Of a stretch of DNA of 9,335 nucleotides, positions 1 through 5,100 are shown one piece after another (position 1 is the first letter of the stretch; each line of letters begins with the position of its first letter). The DNA lies in assembly GCA_029777215.1 (NCBI GenBank), contig JAKOSQ010000348.1, positions 1 through 9,335 on the forward strand. Direction: 5' to 3'. The stretch is from Bacillota bacterium. Its GTDB lineage: Bacteria; Bacillota; Clostridia; Oscillospirales; Oscillospiraceae. The position numbers were made by a program, and so were the translations under genes. Under the pieces are notes generated by a model. The model did no database searches. It saw nothing but the letters and a program-made list of their open reading frames with translations, and was not told the origin of the DNA.

Positions 1-557
1 AAGGGCCAGTTTGCGCTGGCCACGAGATTGATTGCCGTGACGGACGAAGCCGCGAGCGAAGTCTGCCCCGCGGAAAAGGTCATACTGTTGAGGGCAAATG
101 CTTTGAGACCCATGCTGCCGTTTTTGCAGGGGCAGAGAAAAACCCTCGTTCCGCTGTCCACCAACATAAGCGCATTTTGCGTGTTGCCTCCATTCATAGA
201 GTTGTAGGACGCGCTTGTGCTGGAGTTGAGCCGCATTGCGCAGGATTCGATAGAACCGAAGTCGAGCACGACCAGCAGGTAGTCGCCAAAGGCGATGTCG
301 GATACGGAGATGTCGAACTCCTGTGTGCTGCTGCCGTTGAGCGAGAGGTCGCGCAGCAGAACGATCTCCGCTTTCTTTGCGAGCCCGGCGCTGAGATTTT
401 GCGCCGCGCCTGCCAATCCGTTGTTAATTTTCTGGTCGACACCCGCCACCGCCGCGTCGATTTTTTCGTTGTCCGCGTTAAAGTCCTCCATGCGGAACGG
501 GTCGGACAGAACCCACTGGCTGAGTCCGAGCGCACTGGTTTTGTTTGTGCTTGACAA
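1..557 (-). CDS. Phage tail-fibre/baseplate-like protein, 5' part only (runs off window)
   Basis: An open minus-strand frame runs uninterrupted from a TTG at 557-555 to the window edge (185 codons visible, no stop). The start is chosen because AGGAGG (566-571, complement) lies 8 bases before the TTG; the next in-frame ATG lies well inside the conserved-looking N-terminus. The protein begins with a polar stretch and then GLSQWVLSDPFRMEDFN (about residues 10-26), followed by DNEKIDAAVAGVDQKINNGLAGAAQNL, a short helical or coiled-coil-like segment, and then a beta-rich region ending near the edge. An N-terminus of the 'GLSQW..SD.....DFN.DN..ID' kind is typical of tail-fibre or baseplate-attached proteins of Firmicutes prophages; that is family recollection, not a search. 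Base composition is more AT-rich than most genes to the right. The downstream end and any prophage neighbours are not visible. Could also be a host surface protein. Confidence 0.6.
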   Translation of the reverse strand, partial: MSSTNKTSALGLSQWVLSDPFRMEDFNADNEKIDAAVAGVDQKINNGLAGAAQNLSAGLAKKAEIVLLRDLSLNGSSTQEFDISVSDIAFGDYLLVVLDFGSIESCAMRLNSSTSASYNSMNGGNTQNALMLVDSGTRVFLCPCKNGSMGLKAFALNSMTFSAGQTSLAASSVTAINLVASANWP

Positions 558-592
558 ATTGTATTCCTCCTGTTAACAAAAATAATGGAGCC

Positions 593-620
593 TTTCTAAA
601 CAAACGCTCCACCGTGTAAA
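593..620 (-). promoter_or_regulatory. Possible promoter for the tail-like gene
   Basis: Reading the minus strand, TTTACA (615-620) and TAGAAA (593-598) are separated by 16 bases and would start a transcript near 586, giving a leader of roughly 30 bases to the TTG start. The -10 box matches the consensus at only four of six positions. A 6-bp inverted repeat, TGGAGC (586-591) and GCTCCA (606-611), overlaps the -10 region and could be an operator. Confidence 0.3.
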
Positions 621-695
621 AAGCTGTACGTTTTGATACAAGGAGAGATCCATATCCCGGCTCCGACGAAATACTGTTTTGAGAGGGAGAACACA

Positions 696-877
696 ATGGA
701 TTATCAAAAGTTATTCGAGCCAGGCATCTCTGACGAAACGATCAGGGCGTGGCGCGCCGGGGAAAAAAGGCGCTGGGTGTCGTCTGCTGCCATGTGCCGC
801 CGGAGCTGCTGCACGCGGCGGGCATTCCGCTGTTGACGGTCGGGCGGCAGCACAGCGGCCGGACTTGTGCCGTTTGA
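696..877 (+). pseudogene. Remnant of 2-hydroxyacyl-CoA dehydratase (D-component family), frameshifted and truncated
   Basis: An ATG at 696 with GGGAG at 685-689 opens a frame reading MDYQKLFEPGISDETIRAWRAGEK. A run of six A (763-768) then breaks the frame. If read one base back at that run, translation continues KALGVVCCHVPPELLHAAGIPLL and stops at TGA 875-877. The pattern 'G(V)x(C)xxVPxELxHAAG' is characteristic of the N-terminal region of 2-hydroxyacyl-CoA dehydratase subunits (HgdB/BcrC-type, about 380-420 residues), which use an iron-sulfur cluster in radical dehydration during amino-acid fermentation. Only about 60 residues remain and no homology is apparent after residue 50, so this is a dead fragment. 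In its present frame the ATG ORF ends at 836. One lost A would explain the shift; slippage on the A run is the alternative, but it would still give only a short peptide. Confidence 0.6.
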
Positions 878-889
878 CTGCAAAAATGC

Positions 890-918
890 GTGACGTACCG
901 CGGTTGGTGTGGTACAAT
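890..918 (+). promoter_or_regulatory. Promoter for the SPFH protein gene
   Basis: GTGACG (890-895) and TACAAT (913-918) are separated by exactly 17 bases; the -10 box matches consensus at five of six positions. It lies in the gap after the dehydratase remnant and would give a start near 925 and a leader of about 78 bases for the gene at 1003. Confidence 0.55.
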
Positions 919-929
919 CAAGCCAGATA

Positions 930-972
930 CCGGGGCTGCCCGGCAAAACATGATCTGCCGCCGATCGGCGGC
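930..972 (+). promoter_or_regulatory. Two hairpins in the leader of the SPFH gene
   Basis: The first hairpin pairs CCGGG (930-934) with CCCGG (939-943) around a GCTG loop. The second is a perfect 16-base palindrome, GCCGCCGATCGGCGGC (957-972), which in RNA is a 6-bp stem with a GATC loop. Both lie between the inferred transcript start and the ribosome site at 987-992. The palindrome could instead be a DNA operator. Function unknown. Confidence 0.45.
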
Positions 973-1002
973 GAAGCCTGAAGCAGAAAGGATGCAAAGA
1001 TT

Positions 1003-2298
1003 ATGGGTCTTATCAAAGCGATTGCCGGCGCGGCCGGCGGAGTCCTCGCGGACCAGTGGAAGGAGTACTTCTACTGCGACGCGCTCGACGTCAACACCAT
1101 CGTCGTCAAAGGCCAGAAGCGGGTTTCCGACCGCTCCTCAAATAAACACGGCAGCGACAACATCATTTCGACAGGCTCCGTCATCGCGGTGGCGGACGGC
1201 CAGTGCATGATCATCGTCGAGCAGGGCAAGGTCGCCGAGATCTGCGCCGAACCCGGCGAATTCGTCTACGACGCGTCCACCGAGCCGACGATTTTCGCCG
1301 GCAGTCTCGGCGCAAGCATCGGCAAGGTCTTCCAGAACATCGGCAAACGTTTCACCTTCGGCGGCGAGGCCCCGAAGGACCAGCGCGTGTACTACTTTAA
1401 TACAAAGGAACTCGTCGGCAACAAATACGGCACGCCGAACCCCATTCCCTTCCTGGTTGTCGACCCGGACATCGGACTGAAGCTGACAGTTTCCGTCAGC
1501 TGCTTCGGCGAATACAGCTACCGCGTCACGAACCCGATTTTGTTTTATACGAACGTCTGCGGCAACGTCGAGGCGGCCTACACCCGCGACAAGCTCGACA
1601 GCCAGCTCAAAACGGAGCTCTTAACCGCTCTGCAGCCCGCCTTTGCCAAGCTCTCCGAGCAGCGCATCGACTACACCGCCCTGCCCGGCCACACGACCGA
1701 GATGGCGGACGGCCTCAACGAAGTGCTGTCCTCCAAGTGGCGCGACCTGCGCGGCATCGAGATCGTCTCCATCGGCGTGTCGTCCGTCAAGGCCAGCGAG
1801 GAGGACGAAAACCGCATCAAGGAGCTGCAGCGCAACGCGACCTTCCGCGACCCGACGATGGGCGCGGCCCAGATGGTCGGCGCACAGGCACAGGCGATGC
1901 AGGATGCCGCGAAAAACCCGAATGCGGGCGCGGCGATGGCCTTTATGGGCATGAACATGGCTCAGAACGCCGGCGGCGTCAACGCCCAGACGCTCTACGA
2001 GATGGGCCAGCAGCAGCAGGTGGCCGCCGGCTGGGCCTGCTCTTGCGGCGCGACCGGCAACACCGGCAAGTTCTGCGTCAACTGCGGCAAGCCCCAGCCC
2101 GCGGCGGACGGCTGGACCTGCTCGTGCGGCGCCATCAACAAGGGCAAATTCTGCTCCAACTGCGGCAAGCCGAAGCCCGCGGGCGTTCCGCAGTACAAGT
2201 GCGACAAGTGCGGCTGGGAGCCGGAGGACCCGACGCATCCGCCGAAGTTCTGTCCCCAGTGCGGCGACCCCTTCGGCGATGAGGACGTCAAAAAATAA
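1003..2298 (+). CDS. SPFH/Band-7 domain protein with three C-terminal zinc ribbons (YdjI / 'virion core protein' family)
   Basis: 431 residues. The N-terminus MGLIKAIAGAAGGVLADQWK, followed by FYCDALDVNTIVVKGQKR, is the characteristic opening of the bacterial SPFH family that includes Bacillus YdjI (COG4260 type). The SPFH domain covers about residues 30-275, and a Met/Ala-rich segment follows (about 285-335). The tail has three zinc ribbons with cysteines at 346/348/358/361, 373/375/384/387 and 400/403/417/420; the first two are near copies of each other. No signal peptide or transmembrane segment is seen, so it is probably cytoplasmic, assembling at the membrane face. Family members are linked by context to membrane-stress (PspA-like) proteins; no PspA gene is in this window. 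AAAGGA (987-992) precedes the ATG by 10 bases. The lipoprotein gene follows after 26 bases and is probably cotranscribed. Exact role unknown. Confidence 0.88.
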   Translation: MGLIKAIAGAAGGVLADQWKEYFYCDALDVNTIVVKGQKRVSDRSSNKHGSDNIISTGSVIAVADGQCMIIVEQGKVAEICAEPGEFVYDASTEPTIFAGSLGASIGKVFQNIGKRFTFGGEAPKDQRVYYFNTKELVGNKYGTPNPIPFLVVDPDIGLKLTVSVSCFGEYSYRVTNPILFYTNVCGNVEAAYTRDKLDSQLKTELLTALQPAFAKLSEQRIDYTALPGHTTEMADGLNEVLSSKWRDLRGIEIVSIGVSSVKASEEDENRIKELQRNATFRDPTMGAAQMVGAQAQAMQDAAKNPNAGAAMAFMGMNMAQNAGGVNAQTLYEMGQQQQVAAGWACSCGATGNTGKFCVNCGKPQPAADGWTCSCGAINKGKFCSNCGKPKPAGVPQYKCDKCGWEPEDPTHPPKFCPQCGDPFGDEDVKK

Positions 2299-2324
2299 AA
2301 CTGAACATTATGGAGGGATACCCC

Positions 2325-3137
2325 ATGAAGCGCAGATTTTTTTCGGCGCTGCTCTGCGCCGCGCTCCTTGTTTCCCTCGCGGCCTGCGGCGGGACTTCGA
2401 CCCCGCCGGACGCCTCGGCACAGGCGTCCTTTGCAGGCGAGTGGATCAGCTATGCCTCCTATAAAAACCAAAAGGCCGTCCCCTACGAATATTTCGTCTG
2501 GTCCGTCCTCTACACGCTCAATGCCGACGGGAGCTACACCGCGCAGAGCACGGACGGCTCCGCCGACGTGACCGGCAAATGGACGGGCGGCAAGGACGGC
2601 GGCGCCGTTTTGAAGCGCGACGGCCGGACCTGGACGCTCGCGCTCCTCGAAGGGAGCGACGGCGTCGCGGAGCTCCGCGAAAAGGGCAGCACCGCCGCCT
2701 CGAGGCTTGTCGCCCGGACGGACAGCGCTGTCGGCCGCGCCGCGAAAAAACAGCGCAAGGCCGCGCTCGCCGCATCGGACGCAAACGGCCTGCGCACCTT
2801 CCTCGCCTGGTGCTCGATCGCTGAGGCGGGCGGGCAGAGCTTCCTCGATGCGGACGAGGTTCTCTGGATCGACGGCAGCGACACGGACGCGCTGACCCTG
2901 TTCGGTATCGATCCAGCGGGTGTCACGAACGGCTATGCCCTCTATGACGCGGACGAGGAGGTCTTTTCCTACTCGTTTAGCGACAGCGCGTCCTTCATCG
3001 TCTACCTCGGCGGCGTGCGCGAGGGCGCAAACCGCAGCGGCTTCATCACGGTCGTCAAAAACAGCGGCCGCATCCTCGCGCGGGTCACGACGGACGGGGA
3101 GAGCGTCAGCGCCGTCGAGCAGATCAACGTCCCGTAA
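2325..3137 (+). CDS. Lipoprotein of unknown function
   Basis: 270 residues from the ATG at 2325. This start is preferred over the in-frame ATG at 2310 because GGAGGG (2312-2317) sits 7 bases before it and because MKRRFFSALLCAALLVSLAAC then forms a textbook lipoprotein signal peptide: basic n-region, hydrophobic core, and lipobox L18-A19-A20-C21. The mature protein starts Cys-Gly-Gly with a short Ser/Thr/Pro linker, so it should be lipid-anchored on the outer face of the cytoplasmic membrane. A beta-rich stretch (about residues 30-110: GEWISYASY, YTLNADGSYTAQSTDG, TGKW) resembles the repeated-strand pattern of small lipocalin-like or DUF lipoproteins. A second part (about 140-270) contains LRTFLAWCS and a beta-rich end. 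I do not recognise the family. It follows the SPFH gene closely and ends before a 66-base gap. Confidence 0.8.
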   Translation: MKRRFFSALLCAALLVSLAACGGTSTPPDASAQASFAGEWISYASYKNQKAVPYEYFVWSVLYTLNADGSYTAQSTDGSADVTGKWTGGKDGGAVLKRDGRTWTLALLEGSDGVAELREKGSTAASRLVARTDSAVGRAAKKQRKAALAASDANGLRTFLAWCSIAEAGGQSFLDADEVLWIDGSDTDALTLFGIDPAGVTNGYALYDADEEVFSYSFSDSASFIVYLGGVREGANRSGFITVVKNSGRILARVTTDGESVSAVEQINVP

Positions 3138-3203
3138 AGCACACAGACTGCCCGGCGCGGCGGCGCGGCTTCGGCCGGAAAAAATGAAAGGGGAGCGGGC
3201 AGA

Positions 3204-3863
3204 ATGACGCAGCGGGAAGCGGCCGCAAGGCACTATATGGAAGAGCTGCTGCTGGAGCCCGGCTGCAAAAACCCGGACGGCGCGCGGATGCGTTACCGCG
3301 TCGAGCACTCGCTGCGCGTGGCCTCACTCGCAAGGCAGCTCGCCCGCGCGGAGGGGCTCAACGCCGAGGTGCTCGTCATCGCCTGCCTTCTGCACGACGT
3401 CGCCTACGCCGAGCTCGGGCCGCAGGATGACTGGCGCGAGCACGGGCGCATGGGCGCGCGGATGGTCCGGCCTTTTGTCGAAAGTCTCGGCTTCGATCGG
3501 CAGGACACGGCGGACCTTCTCGCGGGCATCGCTCTGCACGTCGACATGTGCGCCGACTTCCCCTGCGAAAAGACGGTCACGGCCCGCAGCGTCTGCGACT
3601 GCGACAACATCGACCGCTTCGACGTCTTCCGCCAGCCGCTCGTGCTGCACGAGGCGCACTTTGACGAGCTCGACACCGCCGGGCGCATCGCCTTTTGCGA
3701 CGAAAGGCTGCGTCAGACCGAGAGCACGGCCTATTTTCCGCTCGCGACCGAGACGGCCCGGGTGCTCTGGGCCGACCGCATGGATTTCCAGCGGGAATAC
3801 TTTAACCGCCTGCGCGCGCAGCTCAAGCGGGAGCGGGAATGGACGGAGGATACGAAATGCTGA
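3204..3863 (+). CDS. HD-domain metal-dependent phosphohydrolase
   Basis: 219 residues. The HD-superfamily metal ligands are visible in order: H35 (in RVEHSLRVA), the H64-D65 pair (in LLHDVAY), H80 (REHG), H112 (ALHVD), and an Asp near 134-137 (DCDNIDRFD). This is the pattern of small HD hydrolases acting on nucleotides or phosphorylated metabolites; the substrate cannot be read from sequence. AAAGGGGAG (3187-3195) lies 8 bases before the ATG. The protein is soluble with no signal peptide. The C-terminal part (about 150-219) is helical and charged. Its last 7 bases overlap the start of the Crp/Fnr-type gene, implying translational coupling and a shared transcript. A functional link, with the hydrolase altering a ligand that the regulator senses, is possible but is only inference from the overlap. 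Confidence 0.85.
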   Translation: MTQREAAARHYMEELLLEPGCKNPDGARMRYRVEHSLRVASLARQLARAEGLNAEVLVIACLLHDVAYAELGPQDDWREHGRMGARMVRPFVESLGFDRQDTADLLAGIALHVDMCADFPCEKTVTARSVCDCDNIDRFDVFRQPLVLHEAHFDELDTAGRIAFCDERLRQTESTAYFPLATETARVLWADRMDFQREYFNRLRAQLKREREWTEDTKC

Positions 3864-4537
3864 CGGAAGAATGCGAGGCTCTGCTCGCGCGGCAGTTTCC
3901 CTTTTGGGACGAGCTCACGCCCGGGGAGCAAAAACGCTTTTGCGAGAGCATGGCCCCGGTGCACTATGACAGGGGCACGTCCATCCACAGCGGCAGCGAG
4001 GAATGCGTCGGTCTGCTGCGGGTGAAGACCGGACAGCTCCGCGTCTATCTGCTCTCCGAGGAGGGCCGGGACGTCACACTCTACCGCCTGTTTCCGGGCG
4101 ATATCTGCATTTTGTCCGCGTCCTGCGTGCTCGAGGCGATCACCTTTGACGTCTTTATCGACGCGGAAGAGGCGACCGACCTGCTCGTCATGAACTCTGC
4201 CGTCTTCCACGCCCTTGCGGATGAAAACGTCTATGTCCGCTGCTTCGGCTACGAGCTTGCGACGAAGCGCTTTTCCGAGGTCATGTGGGCCATGCAGCAG
4301 ATCCTTTTCATGGGCGTCGACCGCCGCCTCGCCATTTTCCTCACGGAGGAACTGCAAAAGTCCGGCGGCGACACGGTCAGGCTCACGCACGAGCAGATCG
4401 CGCGCTACATGGGCAGCGCCCGCGAGGTCGTCTCGCGCATGCTCAAGTATTTCGAGAGCGAGGGCGTTGTGCGCCTCTCGCGCGGCGGCATCACCGTGAC
4501 GGACGCGGCAAAGCTCCGCGTCCTCGCGGGAAAATAA
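3857..4537 (+). CDS. Crp/Fnr-family transcriptional regulator
   Basis: 226 residues. The ATG at 3857 is preferred to the in-frame ATG at 3839 because GGAGG (3845-3849) stands 7 bases before it; it overlaps the HD gene by 7 bases. Residues about 14-120 form the cyclic-nucleotide-binding-like beta barrel (PFWDELTPGEQ, then a GLLRVKTGQLRVYLLSEEGRD-type segment and LYRLFPGD), followed by the long dimer helix (about 120-155) and a winged helix (about 175-215). The recognition helix reads S187-A-R189-E190-V-V-S193-R194, keeping the R-E-x-x-x-R spacing with which E. coli CRP reads GTGA. No N-terminal FNR-type four-cysteine cluster is seen, but C84 and C90 (CILSASC) sit in the sensor domain and could be redox-active. 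A terminator follows at 4556, then a matching palindrome before trxA, so control of that operon is likely. Effector unknown. Confidence 0.88.
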   Translation: MLTEECEALLARQFPFWDELTPGEQKRFCESMAPVHYDRGTSIHSGSEECVGLLRVKTGQLRVYLLSEEGRDVTLYRLFPGDICILSASCVLEAITFDVFIDAEEATDLLVMNSAVFHALADENVYVRCFGYELATKRFSEVMWAMQQILFMGVDRRLAIFLTEELQKSGGDTVRLTHEQIARYMGSAREVVSRMLKYFESEGVVRLSRGGITVTDAAKLRVLAGK

Positions 4538-4555
4538 AATTGCGACCCACCAAAG

Positions 4556-4603
4556 CCCGGAGCGTCCCGCTTCGGGGTACTTTTAAAAAACGTTATTTTT
4601 TTT
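4556..4603 (+). terminator. Intrinsic terminator after the regulator gene
   Basis: A 9-bp stem with one G-U pair, CCCGGAGCG (4556-4564) against CGCTTCGGG (4568-4576), with a 3-base loop. It is followed by GTAC and TTTT (4581-4584), and an eight-T run comes slightly later (4596-4603). It lies 18 bases after the TAA and separates the HD/regulator transcript from the trxA operon. Confidence 0.7.
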
Positions 4604-4620
4604 GCAAAAACGCCCGCAAA

Positions 4621-4635
4621 TGTGATTTGGTCACA
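4621..4635 (+). promoter_or_regulatory. Crp/Fnr-type operator, TGTGA-N5-TCACA
   Basis: TGTGA (4621-4625) and TCACA (4631-4635) form perfect 5-base arms around TTTGG. The centre, 4628, is about 41 bases before the transcript start inferred from TATACT at 4657-4662, the classic position of a class II activator site overlapping a weak -35. The regulator gene just upstream encodes a CRP-like recognition helix. The spacer is one base shorter than the six of standard CRP sites. Confidence 0.65.
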
Positions 4636-4662
4636 GAATAATCTTCGCATGGGAGCTATACT
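4634..4662 (+). promoter_or_regulatory. Promoter of the trxA operon (activator-dependent type)
   Basis: The -10 box TATACT (4657-4662) matches consensus at five of six positions. The hexamer 17 bases upstream, CAGAAT (4634-4639), is a very poor -35 and touches the operator, as expected where an activator replaces the -35 contact. The transcript would start near 4669, leaving a leader of about 40 bases. A lone TCACA half-site lies at 4667-4671. Confidence 0.6.
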
Positions 4663-4707
4663 ACAGTCACAAAGAAAAAAGCAATCACCTGAAAGGAGAT
4701 CATAAAA

Positions 4708-5019
4708 ATGTCTGTTACCACACTTACCAAAGAAAACTTCGACGCCGAGGCCGTGAAAGCCGACAAACCCGTCCTCATCGATTTCTGGGCCAGCTGGTGC
4801 GGCCCCTGCCGCATGCTCTCTCCCATCGTCGACGAGATCGCCGACGAGCGCGGCGACATCAAGGTCGGCAAGGTGAATGTCGACGAGCAGCCGGAACTCG
4901 CCAACAATTTTGGCGTCATGAGCATCCCGACTCTGCTCCTCATGAAAAACGGCAAGGTCGTCTCCCAGGCCGTCGGCGCAAGGCCGAAGGAATCCGTGTT
5001 GTCGATGATTGACGCATAA
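4708..5019 (+). CDS. trxA: Thioredoxin
   Basis: 103 residues, the normal length of a bacterial thioredoxin. The active site is W30-C31-G32-P33-C34 preceded by the buried Asp25 (IDFWASWCGPC). The cis-proline is P74 (SIPTLLL) and the C-terminal fold is complete through the GKVV strand and last helix. It is a cytosolic dithiol-disulfide oxidoreductase, reduced by thioredoxin reductase (no such gene in this window), that reduces protein disulfides and can also reduce persulfides. AAAGGAG (4692-4698) stands 9 bases before the ATG. The gene follows the regulator's terminator, operator and promoter, and is followed by a large hairpin and the sulfur-relay fusion gene. This suggests a specialised thiol/persulfide role in addition to general reduction. 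Other trx copies may exist in the genome, so the symbol is by family. Confidence 0.95.
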   Translation: MSVTTLTKENFDAEAVKADKPVLIDFWASWCGPCRMLSPIVDEIADERGDIKVGKVNVDEQPELANNFGVMSIPTLLLMKNGKVVSQAVGARPKESVLSMIDA

Positions 5020-5032
5020 GAAAAAGAAAACC

Positions 5033-5067
5033 GGGCAGCGGGAGCGCAAACGCGCTCCCGCCGGCCC
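5033..5067 (+). other. Strong GC-rich hairpin between trxA and the CoA-disulfide reductase gene, no U-tract
   Basis: GCGGGAGCGC (5038-5047) and GCGCTCCCGC (5052-5061) form a perfect 10-bp stem with an AAAC loop. GGGC (5033-5036) and GCCC (5064-5067) can extend it past a small internal loop. The next bases are ATGTTATAAAAG, without a T run, so it should not terminate efficiently. It may protect the 3' end of trxA mRNA or reduce readthrough, giving more thioredoxin than fusion protein. Confidence 0.65.
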
Positions 5068-5100
5068 ATGTTATAAAAGAATTTTGAAGGAGGAGCTGAA

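Noticed and set aside
762..772. Programmed -1 frameshifting on the A6 run of the dehydratase fragment
   Set aside because: A slip would restore homology for only about 36 codons before a stop, giving no functional product; a decayed gene is simpler. The A run is also not in the phase of a classic A-AAA-AAG slippery site.
1621..2238. Long minus-strand open frame opposite the SPFH gene (205 residues), and its relative at 1995-3308 (437 residues)
   Set aside because: Antisense shadows of GC-rich genes: low-complexity Ala/Arg/Gly-rich translations, no ribosome site, and the sense strand has clear domains and motifs.
3152..3178. CCGGC/GCCGG inverted repeat between the lipoprotein and HD genes as a terminator
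   Set aside because: Only 5 bp with a long loop and followed by A's rather than T's on the plus strand; not enough to call.
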